Shown here piece by piece: positions 1 to 5,684 of a stretch of 5,791 nt of DNA. The notes below the pieces were generated by a model that worked only from the letters and a program-made list of their open reading frames with translations, made no database searches and was not told the origin of the DNA. The position numbers and the translations under genes were made by a program. The stretch comes from a bacterium (lineage in GTDB: Bacteria; Patescibacteriota; Saccharimonadia; Saccharimonadales; JACDBH01). Location of the stretch: positions 1 to 5,791 of the forward strand of contig JAKQIK010000049.1 in assembly GCA_029557395.1 (NCBI GenBank), read 5' to 3'. Positions within the stretch are counted from its first letter, which is position 1, and each line of letters begins with the position of its first letter.

Positions 1-378
1 TATCAAGGCAATGATAGCATTTCGGATCCTGTCCTTGGATGCAGCTACTTTTTGCGGGTCGCTACCAGCCATAGAGTATTGTATTCCACCATAGACAATC
101 GTCCCCACTATCGCCACCCCGGCTAAGCCAACCAAGACATCTATTATCGTAACTAGATAATCTAATATACCGCAATGATTTGGGTCTTCTTTGGGTAAAT
201 GCGCCTTTATGCTAGGTCCTTGACAATCATTTCTAACAGGTTCGTCTTTCTCTCTAGCGAAGACAGTTACTGGACGAGCAACACTGATACACATAAGTAT
301 GTTAAGTATAACCAATAACATCACAGCTGACGTGCTGAGTATCTTTTTAATACGATAAAATACATGAACTAAGTACAT
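1..378 (-). CDS. T4SS pilin-like small membrane protein (VirB2/TrbC type), 3' end beyond the window
   Basis: This reading frame starts at ATG 378-376 and stays open for 126 codons to the left edge, so the C-terminus is missing. Residues 1-40 look like a long signal peptide: basic YRIKK, a hydrophobic core at about 18-34, then VFA before REKDE as a likely cleavage site. The mature part has two cysteines, C52 and C69, ahead of a hydrophobic segment at about 72-98. The stretch GGIQYSMAGSDPQKVAASKD, followed by RIRNAIIALI, is the conserved signature I know from Gram-positive and CPR T4SS pilins: a glycine-rich membrane segment, an S/GDP turn, an AK-rich amphipathic helix, then a second membrane helix. 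Such pilins are exported, kept in the membrane and assembled into the secretion pilus. The gene is divergent from the VirB6-like gene. No Shine-Dalgarno site precedes the ATG. Pilin-like class is fairly sure; the organism-level role is inferred. Confidence 0.8.
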   Translation of the reverse strand, partial: MYLVHVFYRIKKILSTSAVMLLVILNILMCISVARPVTVFAREKDEPVRNDCQGPSIKAHLPKEDPNHCGILDYLVTIIDVLVGLAGVAIVGTIVYGGIQYSMAGSDPQKVAASKDRIRNAIIALI

Positions 379-494
379 AATTTATTATTAATACGCTATT
401 CTTGCATAAAGACTACAGCAAAAAAACTTATTTTGCTACTCTTATTTTCGATTTCTGTGGCATAAAGTTATAATGAGTACTATAATAAAAATAA
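379..494. promoter_or_regulatory. Divergent promoter region between the pilin and VirB6-like genes
   Basis: This AT-rich spacer of 116 bases separates two divergent genes. For the plus strand there are two perfect TATAAT boxes, at 469-474 and 481-486. The second lies 8 bases before the ATG at 495, and GTGGCA at 457-462 (4 of 6 match to TTGACA) gives an 18-base spacer. That would put the transcript start at or next to the ATG. For the minus strand, TAATAA (bases 390 to 385) lies 6 bases before the pilin ATG, but I see no good -35 for it. No ribosome binding site precedes either gene. The plus-strand boxes are clear; the minus-strand assignment is weak. Confidence 0.5.
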
Positions 495-2870
495 ATGTTT
501 AAAATAAAGCTAAGGCAATTATTTACTCAGCCTAATACAAAACCTACAACTACTGTACACTCTACGGTATTTCTTCTGTTAGCTATATTAGGCGTAGGAT
601 TAATCTCTCCTATTCATAGTACGAGCATTATGGGAGTTCAAACAATTCATGCTCAGGAAGAAAACCAAGACAGCAATGAACAAGCAGAAGATAATAAATC
701 CTGTGAAGCTCAAGGCGCCTTTATGGGTTGGATCCTATGTCCCACAGTAACGTTAATAGACGGAACGGTGAACTTTTTGGACACACAAATACAAAGATTA
801 TTAGAGGTAGATGAAGGCAAATACAATAATAATGAATTAAAGCTAGCTTGGTCACAATTTAGAAATATTGCCTATATTGTTCTAATACCTGTTATGTTGG
901 TAATGGTTATTGGCACGGCGCTTGGTTTCGAAATTTTTAGTGCTTATACGGTCAAAAAGGCACTACCCAGGATGGTTTTTGCTATTATCTTCATAACACT
1001 GTCGTGGTATATATGTCAGTTCTTAATTGGGTTTACAAATGTAGTTGGTTACGGTGTTGGTGGTCTAGTAACTAGGCCTTTTGTTGCTACGATGCCAGAA
1101 GCATGCAGAGGGCTTAACTCTGATGGAGAAGCAAAAGGCATTACCTTATCGTGCTTGTTCAGTGCTAACACTAATACAGTCAACACACCTGACATTTTAC
1201 CTGGTAACGAGGTAGCTGATACTGCAATAAACTACACAATCGGTATATTCATGGGCATAGTTCAAGCTGCGGTTGTAGGTATTGGGGTTATTGTCATAGT
1301 AATATTTTTTGGATTTACGATATTACTTGCTATAGGTACGGCATTTCTAATATTACTCGCGAGGCAGATCATTATTATAGCACTGATATTATTAGCGCCC
1401 TTGGCAATACTTTCTTGGATATTCCCCGGAAATGATAAAATGTGGAAGTTTTGGTGGGGTACATTTACTAAACTATTATTGATGTTCCCGCTAATTATGT
1501 TGCTACTAGCTGTGGGTAAAGTGTTTGCAGTAATTATTGCTAATAGTCCGGAGGGAGGTGTAGCAGGTACTTTTATGAACCCGATATTCAAGATTCTGGC
1601 ATACACTCTTCCGTTTGCATTCATTCCATTTACGTTCCGGTTCGCAGGTGGAATGTTTGCAACATTAGCAGGTTTTGTAAATGACAAAGAAAAAGGGCTG
1701 TTTGACCATCAGAAACGAAAGCGTGCCGAGAGAGCTCAACGATGGGGCAAAGATATGCGAAGTGGCCAATTTGGGAATAACTACGGAAAGGCAGGGAGAC
1801 TTACAGCCAGGGGTCTGAGGCGAGTCTCGGCACCAACCTCTATAATTCCAGGGAAGTTTGGTAGTAAAGGACGCGGTAAGATTATTGCAGCTTCCCAAGC
1901 AAGTGCTGCGGCCCAGGAAGCAGAAAAAGATATTATGACGAATAATCCTATCGATGATCGTATGTGGAATGAATTTGCCCAACACGGTTATAGTAGAGCG
2001 GCATTAAATGCTAGGATTGAAGCTCTCAGAAATAACGGTGAACACAATCTAGCCGCCAAACTTGAAACAATGTCTTCACATGCAGGTGATAGAGCTTATG
2101 GCGTAGCTGCTATGAATGCTGCATCAAAATCAGGCAAGCTAGATGATGCTAGCGCAGAGGCACTCGACCATTGGTATGGCGATGATAAGATCGATCGTGA
2201 AGCCAAGGCAAAAGTTGCTGGAGACCTAGCTTACAACATGAAGTCGGCCGGAAGCTTTGCTGGTGTAGCAATTGGCACAAATGAAGAAACCGGCAAGATA
2301 GAGACCTATTCGACAATGACAGCAGAAGGCAGAAAAGAAGAAGCAGATCAAAAAATATTTAACAAGATGGCCGAAGCTGGACCTCAAGCCTGGGGTAGTA
2401 TGCCTGGATACGAGACGAGTGTTCCAAAATTAGATGCTGGTGGTAATGTCGTACGTGACGCCAGCGGCAAGATAGTATACGAAAAGAAGAGCGTCAAAGC
2501 TATTGCCCTAGATGCAGCAGCAAGCGCAACTGGTGGAGACCCATCTGTAAAGATGGCAGCAATAGAAAAGATTGCCAGCGAAGCTGCACCTGGCGCCTAC
2601 ACAGACCCCAGAACTGCCAGTTTTGCTCGTGAACAAATGGATAAACTCAAGAAAGATACCTCGGGTGATGTAGCCCTTACAGTCGGACCGGATGGAAAAA
2701 CAACCGAAATGCCATTAATAATGGGGGATGATGGTAAGCCAGTAAAGATTTTGGATGTTGGTGGTGGTAGAGGTGTCAAAGAAGGATCGCCGGCCTACAT
2801 GGCCTACATGGCAGAACGCAGGACTAGCACTAGGATGCGACCAGAAGATATTGATGCCATGAGCTCTTAA
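495..2870 (+). CDS. VirB6/TrbL-like T4SS membrane channel protein with large C-terminal domain
   Basis: The 791-residue product begins with a signal peptide: basic MFKIKLRQLF, a hydrophobic core at about 23-40, and a likely cleavage near IHA-QEEN (residue 53). An exported segment follows, with C70 and C82, then membrane spans near 124-146 and 159-181. A loop of about 65 residues holds C204 and C220. The main hydrophobic block is 250-310, with spans near 325-349 and 365-392. The block has LLARQIIIIALILLAPLAIL followed by SWIFPGN and a Trp-rich WKFWWGTFTK; this Arg, Ala-Pro and Trp pattern is typical of VirB6/TrbL-type inner-membrane proteins, which form part of the T4SS translocation channel. 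Residues 395-460 are strongly basic (KRKRAERAQRWGKDMRSGQ). Residues 465-630 are Ala-rich and helical, and two beta-hairpin-like stretches follow (644-665 and 728-754). The C-terminal half matches nothing I recognise. The start is the first ATG after the promoter; there is no Shine-Dalgarno site. Confidence 0.75.
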   Translation: MFKIKLRQLFTQPNTKPTTTVHSTVFLLLAILGVGLISPIHSTSIMGVQTIHAQEENQDSNEQAEDNKSCEAQGAFMGWILCPTVTLIDGTVNFLDTQIQRLLEVDEGKYNNNELKLAWSQFRNIAYIVLIPVMLVMVIGTALGFEIFSAYTVKKALPRMVFAIIFITLSWYICQFLIGFTNVVGYGVGGLVTRPFVATMPEACRGLNSDGEAKGITLSCLFSANTNTVNTPDILPGNEVADTAINYTIGIFMGIVQAAVVGIGVIVIVIFFGFTILLAIGTAFLILLARQIIIIALILLAPLAILSWIFPGNDKMWKFWWGTFTKLLLMFPLIMLLLAVGKVFAVIIANSPEGGVAGTFMNPIFKILAYTLPFAFIPFTFRFAGGMFATLAGFVNDKEKGLFDHQKRKRAERAQRWGKDMRSGQFGNNYGKAGRLTARGLRRVSAPTSIIPGKFGSKGRGKIIAASQASAAAQEAEKDIMTNNPIDDRMWNEFAQHGYSRAALNARIEALRNNGEHNLAAKLETMSSHAGDRAYGVAAMNAASKSGKLDDASAEALDHWYGDDKIDREAKAKVAGDLAYNMKSAGSFAGVAIGTNEETGKIETYSTMTAEGRKEEADQKIFNKMAEAGPQAWGSMPGYETSVPKLDAGGNVVRDASGKIVYEKKSVKAIALDAAASATGGDPSVKMAAIEKIASEAAPGAYTDPRTASFAREQMDKLKKDTSGDVALTVGPDGKTTEMPLIMGDDGKPVKILDVGGGRGVKEGSPAYMAYMAERRTSTRMRPEDIDAMSS

Positions 2871-2888
2871 TAATACACGATTATATCT

Positions 2889-2918
2889 TTGACAGAATAA
2901 AAAATACAGTATTATCAT
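2889..2918 (+). promoter_or_regulatory. Upstream tandem promoter for the 423-residue protein gene
   Basis: TTGACA at 2889-2894 is a perfect -35 box and TATCAT at 2913-2918 is a 5 of 6 match to the -10 consensus, with an 18-base spacer. Transcripts would start near 2925 and carry a leader of about 39 bases, unlike those from the second promoter just downstream. It lies only about 20 bases past the stop of the preceding gene. A 6-bp inverted repeat (AGTATT 2908-2913, AATACT 2922-2927) overlaps its -10 box and could be a regulatory site, though this is weak. Confidence 0.45.
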
Positions 2919-2928
2919 AAAAATACTA

Positions 2929-2957
2929 TTGACTTTTTTGCACGCTTATGCTAATAT
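2929..2957 (+). promoter_or_regulatory. Strong sigma70-type promoter giving a leaderless mRNA
   Basis: TTGACT (2929-2934), a 17-base spacer and TAATAT (2952-2957) form a near-consensus promoter. TGC directly before the -10 box adds the extended -10 element. Only 6 bases separate the -10 box from the ATG at 2964, so the usual start site, about 7 bases past the -10, falls on the A of ATG. There is no room for a Shine-Dalgarno site in such a transcript. Confidence 0.75.
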
Positions 2958-2963
2958 GTATGC

Positions 2964-4235
2964 ATGTCCAGAAAACTAACACAATTACCAGATCAAATGC
3001 CCGAACAACCACCAGTATACGAAGGTGACGACTATAGCGTGGTAGGCGGGGATCCATCATTTGACACAGATAGCTTTGATACAGGAGAACCAGCTATTTC
3101 TGAATGGGAAGATAGCGCTGATGAAACAGATGGGACACTAGATAGCGATAGCGATGATAGGGTAATAGATGATACCGCCGTTGCCAAAAACTCTCTCGAG
3201 CCATTTATAGCTCGTCATAAAAATAAGCGACAGATTAAAAAAGACCAAAAACTTATGAAAAAAGTTTTTGGTGAAGATTCAAAATACAGAATCGACCAGC
3301 CTATTACAGATGACCAGAGAAGATTATTAATAAGAATGGATCGTGCTAGTTCGAGAATGGAAAAAATGGACCGGAAACTAGCATTGACCTGTGAGATTGG
3401 TGGTGCTGCACTAGGAGAAATGATCGACAAAGCCCCCGGCACCCCAAAATTTCTTGAGAGAAGACGAGCAAGACAGAGTAGAAAAGCCGGTATCAAAGCA
3501 AGAAGGGCTCAAGCAGATTTAGCGTATGCAGAAAAAATGGCAAGTACTAGTAGCTACTGGGCTAAAAATGTAAAAAAAGCTAAGAAAGAGCTCGATAAGG
3601 CTAATGAAAAATTTAGAAAGACAATATTAAGTCAAGAAAAACAAGATGAATTTGCCGATGAGCGTGACCGTGCAATAGATATTATTAATGATAGTTATCA
3701 CGGTTTTGTTGAGATAGACAATATATCAAGAACAGAGGATGCTCCCGAAAATGATGATCCTGTTGCTGAAACCGGTAGGGAGTTGCCTTTCCGTGTGATT
3801 AAACCTATTAGTGTCGACTCGGACGAAGATGGTGCCCCAAGAGTAGAAATCCCAAAGGTAAAATTGCCAGACGAGGCAGAGGCAGGTAACGGTAGCGATA
3901 AGCCCGAGGAAGAAACTTCTACCGAAGAAGATGTAAGAGCAAAATCAGAAGCCGAAAAAATTAATGAACAAGACTTAAAAAAAGGCGACATAATAACTAC
4001 TGATAGGTTTGGTGAAGAAAGTGAATGGACGGTACACAGCTACAACGAAAGCACCGGTAAGATACTAATCACAAGACCTGCAAACGACGGTAGTGGCACG
4101 CGTGTAGGTGAATATGTAACCATAGACCAGATTACTGGCCGTAAATCCAAGGCTAGTAACCCTAAAGCCAAAAATAAACCCGTTGAGTCTGACGGTTCGT
4201 ACGAAAAACTACTAGATAAGTTTCCTAACGCCTAG
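2964..4235 (+). CDS. Hypothetical protein with alternating charged blocks, in a T4SS locus
   Basis: I do not recognise this 423-residue protein. It has no signal peptide and no membrane span, so it should be cytoplasmic. Residues 1-75 are acidic, Pro/Ser/Asp-rich and probably disordered. Residues 83-225 are strongly basic and helical, with likely coiled-coil character: HKNKRQIKKDQKLMKK near 85-100, RRRARQSRKAGIKARRAQ near 166-183, and KNVKKAKKELDKANEKFRK near 201-219. Residues 226-345 are again acidic and low in complexity. Residues 335-392 look like a small beta-rich domain (KKGDIITTDRF, then SEWTVHSYNESTGKILITRP, then GEYVTIDQITG), resembling an SH3-like or KOW-like barrel in strand spacing only. 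C143 is the only cysteine. The gene has its own promoter, 93 bases after the VirB6-like gene. The basic helices could bind nucleic acid or an acidic partner; an accessory role in the secretion system is inferred from position alone. Confidence 0.65.
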   Translation: MSRKLTQLPDQMPEQPPVYEGDDYSVVGGDPSFDTDSFDTGEPAISEWEDSADETDGTLDSDSDDRVIDDTAVAKNSLEPFIARHKNKRQIKKDQKLMKKVFGEDSKYRIDQPITDDQRRLLIRMDRASSRMEKMDRKLALTCEIGGAALGEMIDKAPGTPKFLERRRARQSRKAGIKARRAQADLAYAEKMASTSSYWAKNVKKAKKELDKANEKFRKTILSQEKQDEFADERDRAIDIINDSYHGFVEIDNISRTEDAPENDDPVAETGRELPFRVIKPISVDSDEDGAPRVEIPKVKLPDEAEAGNGSDKPEEETSTEEDVRAKSEAEKINEQDLKKGDIITTDRFGEESEWTVHSYNESTGKILITRPANDGSGTRVGEYVTIDQITGRKSKASNPKAKNKPVESDGSYEKLLDKFPNA

Positions 4236-4335
4236 TAAATTAGATTACCGGGCTGTACATCTTTCCACCTTGCTGAAAAGATTCAATCAACTGACTAGAA
4301 GAGGTCAGGTTTGGCCGGAATAACTTTACTAAATT

Positions 4336-4362
4336 TGTTATAATAAAAGAGTAATAAAGGAG
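4336..4362 (+). promoter_or_regulatory. Extended -10 promoter and Shine-Dalgarno site of the cupin gene
   Basis: TGTTATAAT at 4336-4344 is a perfect -10 box (4339-4344) with the TGn extension. I find no convincing -35 at 16 to 18 bases upstream, as is usual for extended -10 promoters. AAAGGAG at 4356-4362 is a full Shine-Dalgarno site, 7 bases before the ATG at 4370. It fixes the cupin start. This gene therefore has a leader, unlike its neighbours. Confidence 0.65.
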
Positions 4363-4369
4363 TTATATT

Positions 4370-4789
4370 ATGGTAGATGTAGGACCAAATCCTTATGTCG
4401 TGGACATCGAGGAATTAACCAAAGCAAACACAAACTTCAGGACGGCTCAGTGGACTGGCTCTAATCTCCAGATGACTACTATGAGTATTGAGGTTGGCGG
4501 GGAAGTGGGTCTAGAGGTGCATCATGGGTTCGACCAGTTCCTCAGGATTGAAGCCGGCAAAGCCAAGGTAGTCATGGGTCCAGCCGAAGACAACCTAGAC
4601 CAAGAGTGGGATGCCGAGGATGATTTTGCTATTTTTGTACCTAGTGATACTTGGCATAATATTATCAATACTGGTGATGAGCCACTAAAACTATATTCTA
4701 TTTATGCACCACCACACCACCCACATGGTACAGTACATGCTACATTTGCTGACGCCGAAGCCGCCGAGGCAGAAGAGCATAACCAATAG
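4370..4789 (+). CDS. Single-domain cupin protein
   Basis: The 139-residue product is one small beta-barrel cupin, of typical length and without signal peptide or membrane span. Cupin motif 1 is GLEVHHGFDQFLRIEAG (residues 47-63). The usual HxH(x)3-4E pattern is altered: V50 stands at the first His and Q56 at the Glu, while E49, H51 and H52 are candidate metal ligands. Motif 2 is PSDTWHNIIN (91-100), with P91, H96 and N100 in the expected places. The segment YAPPHHPHGTVH (112-123) adds several histidines and is, as I recall, conserved in this widespread uncharacterised cupin subgroup. The C-terminal tail is Ala/Glu-rich. The substrate cannot be read from the sequence; sugar-related, dioxygenase-like or regulatory roles are all found among cupins. 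It is a single-gene unit with its own promoter and terminator and no evident link to secretion. Confidence 0.88.
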   Translation: MVDVGPNPYVVDIEELTKANTNFRTAQWTGSNLQMTTMSIEVGGEVGLEVHHGFDQFLRIEAGKAKVVMGPAEDNLDQEWDAEDDFAIFVPSDTWHNIINTGDEPLKLYSIYAPPHHPHGTVHATFADAEAAEAEEHNQ

Positions 4790-4803
4790 AGTTGCAGAGG
4801 GCC

Positions 4804-4849
4804 ATAAAATACAAAACACCGTAGATATATGCGGTGTTTTGTATTTTAT
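4804..4849 (+). terminator. Rho-independent terminator after the cupin gene, possibly bidirectional
   Basis: The arms at 4804-4821 and 4832-4849 are perfect 18-bp reverse complements around a 10-base loop (TAGATATATG). The loop-proximal core is GC-containing (ACACCG / CGGTGT) and the distal part is A-rich on the left and T-rich on the right (GTTTTGTATTTTAT). Because the arms are symmetric, it could stop transcription from either side. It begins 14 bases after the cupin stop codon and insulates the cupin gene from the toxin-antitoxin operon. Confidence 0.9.
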
Positions 4850-4863
4850 CCAAAAAGTCCCTA

Positions 4864-4898
4864 TTGACAATAGTTGAAGTTTGAGTTAAACTTGAACT
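4864..4898 (+). promoter_or_regulatory. Toxin-antitoxin promoter with overlapping palindromic operator
   Basis: TTGACA (4864-4869), a 17-base spacer and TAAACT (4887-4892) form a good sigma70-type promoter. The -10 box ends 6 bases before the ATG at 4899, again predicting a leaderless transcript. An imperfect palindrome covers 4878-4898: AGTTTGAGTT, a central A at 4888, then AACTTGAACT. The arms match at 8 of 10 positions. It covers the -10 box and the predicted start site, where an autorepressing antitoxin would be expected to bind. Direct AGTT units at 4872, 4878 and 4884 recur every 6 bases. Confidence 0.7.
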
Positions 4899-5186
4899 AT
4901 GTACAAGAATACTAACATCATTACAGCCAAAGAATTACGTGACAACCTGGGCGAAATAACTAAGCGAGTCATGAACGGCGAGCAGATACAGGTGAGCTAC
5001 CGAGGCAAGCCAGCTCTAAGCATAGAACCAATTCCTAAGAAAAAGCCAGTCAGAGAGCCCCTTACCGGACTACATTCACTGCTCAAACATCTAGAAAAGA
5101 TTGATATACCCAGTGAATACCAACGAGGTGATATTAAGCAAATCTATCGTGATCAATTGGATGAGAAGTATGGCATCAAAAAATAA
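4899..5186 (+). CDS. Phd/YefM-family antitoxin of a type II toxin-antitoxin pair
   Basis: The 95-residue product has the layout of the Phd/YefM family. The N-terminal part (about 5-50) carries the DNA-binding fold signature: ITAKELRDNLGEITKRVMNG, then EQIQVSYRGKPALSIEPIP. This is the usual pattern of a strand, a helix with (R/K)xxLxxxxxxV, and a strand with xGKP. The C-terminal part (about 52-95: PLTGLHSLLKHLEKIDIPSE and beyond) is probably disordered when free and folds on the toxin. Family members neutralise the partner toxin and repress their own operon, which fits the palindrome over the promoter. The start is the ATG just after the -10 box; no Shine-Dalgarno site is present. The 3' end overlaps the toxin gene. 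The family call is firm; that this pair is active is inferred. Confidence 0.88.
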   Translation: MYKNTNIITAKELRDNLGEITKRVMNGEQIQVSYRGKPALSIEPIPKKKPVREPLTGLHSLLKHLEKIDIPSEYQRGDIKQIYRDQLDEKYGIKK

Positions 5187-5559
5187 AATTTTTCTTGATG
5201 CCAATATGCTTATCGAGGTATTACACAAGCGAGAAAGATCTTCCGATGTCGAATCGCTGATGGATAATCTTGTCGAAAAAGCGTATATATCCGCCCTGAC
5301 AGCTCACTTAGTCGTACACTTCACGCCAAAAGGTTTGCCGATGTATGTCGTGGGGAGATTTCTAGATGATTTTATTGTCTTAGATCTATGCAAGGATGAT
5401 ATTGAGTGGGCATTTGATAATAAGCTCGATGATGATTTTGAGGATGCACTGCAACTGGCCATAGCTGTGCGTAATGGCTGTGAAGAGTTCATTACCTTGG
5501 ATAAACAACTGGCCGAGACCTATGGTAGAATATCAAGACCAAAGATACGATTGCTTTAA
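5170..5559 (+). CDS. PIN-domain toxin (VapC-like ribonuclease)
   Basis: Started at ATG 5170, the product has 129 residues, normal for a PIN domain. Acidic motifs visible are D10 in KIFLDANMLIEVL, the D-rich DDDFEDALQLAIAV (D87-D89, D92) and D111 in EEFITLDKQL. PIN domains bind Mg or Mn ions through such residues and cut RNA. The usual second acid, a Glu in the helix after the 'S.LT' strand, is not seen: the segment is ISALTAHLVVHF, with H46 nearby. The gene overlaps the antitoxin by 17 bases, so translation is probably coupled; GAGAAG just upstream is at best a weak Shine-Dalgarno site. An in-frame ATG at 5161 would add three residues (MRS) and cannot be excluded. A longer frame from 5101 is open but would start deep inside the antitoxin gene. 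The RNA target is unknown. Confidence 0.82.
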   Translation: MASKNKIFLDANMLIEVLHKRERSSDVESLMDNLVEKAYISALTAHLVVHFTPKGLPMYVVGRFLDDFIVLDLCKDDIEWAFDNKLDDDFEDALQLAIAVRNGCEEFITLDKQLAETYGRISRPKIRLL

Positions 5560-5572
5560 AGATATCTTTAAA
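5555..5572. repeat. Perfect 18-bp palindrome at the end of the toxin gene
   Basis: TTTAAAGATATCTTTAAA is its own reverse complement and includes the toxin stop codon (TAA at 5557-5559). As RNA it could form a weak AU-rich stem. It has almost no GC and no following U-tract, so it is a poor intrinsic terminator; a protein binding site or an mRNA end structure are other options. Confidence 0.5.
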
Positions 5573-5647
5573 ATTTCTATCTTGCATGTCCTTTTACTGA
5601 GCAGGGGCTTTGACACTACTATTTTTAAATGGTGAGTAAGAGCAAAC

Positions 5648-5676
5648 TTTATACTTGCAAAAGAATACTCTATAAT
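5648..5676 (+). promoter_or_regulatory. Promoter of the PrgI-family gene
   Basis: TTTATA (5648-5653, 4 of 6 match to the -35 consensus), a 17-base spacer and a perfect TATAAT (5671-5676) precede the ATG at 5685 by 8 bases. Transcription would start within one or two bases of the ATG. There is no Shine-Dalgarno site. This suggests that the PrgI gene and whatever follows start a new transcription unit, separate from the toxin-antitoxin operon. Confidence 0.6.
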
Positions 5677-5684
5677 TAGTGTTA

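Noticed and set aside
1262..1687. Antisense open frame of 141 codons opposite the channel gene's membrane block
   Set aside because: It is fully inside a well-supported coding region, has an odd composition (Asn/Ile-rich, mirror of the hydrophobic codons) and no promoter or ribosome site.
1665..1985. Antisense open frame of 106 codons, and shorter antisense frames at 2597-2779, 2715-2918, 3215-3496, 3698-3991 and 5304-5492
   Set aside because: All lie opposite real genes, resemble no family and lack start signals; they are complements of sense codon bias.
2792..2809. Tandem GGCCTACAT duplication near the end of the channel gene
   Set aside because: Two copies of 9 bases encoding AYMAYM are too short to call more than a chance or slippage duplication.
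2908..2927. Inverted repeat AGTATT/AATACT as a terminator for the channel gene
   Set aside because: The stem is 6 bp with a single GC pair, has no U-tract after it and overlaps promoter boxes; a regulatory role is more likely if it means anything.
495..4235. UGA recoded as glycine, as in Gracilibacteria and Absconditabacteria
   Set aside because: The long frames contain no in-frame TGA and use normal Gly codons freely, so the standard code is sufficient.
4236..4369. tRNA or riboswitch in the gap before the cupin
   Set aside because: No cloverleaf, CCA end or recognisable riboswitch core could be found on either strand; only a 5-bp stem is present.
5101..5169. Longer N-terminus for the PIN toxin starting at 5101
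   Set aside because: It would overlap the antitoxin by 86 bases, and the added residues do not fit a PIN domain, which begins at KIFLDAN just after the ATG at 5170.
5610..5615. TTGACA after the toxin gene as a -35 box
   Set aside because: At 16 to 18 bases downstream there is no -10-like hexamer; the PrgI promoter has its own better spaced boxes.
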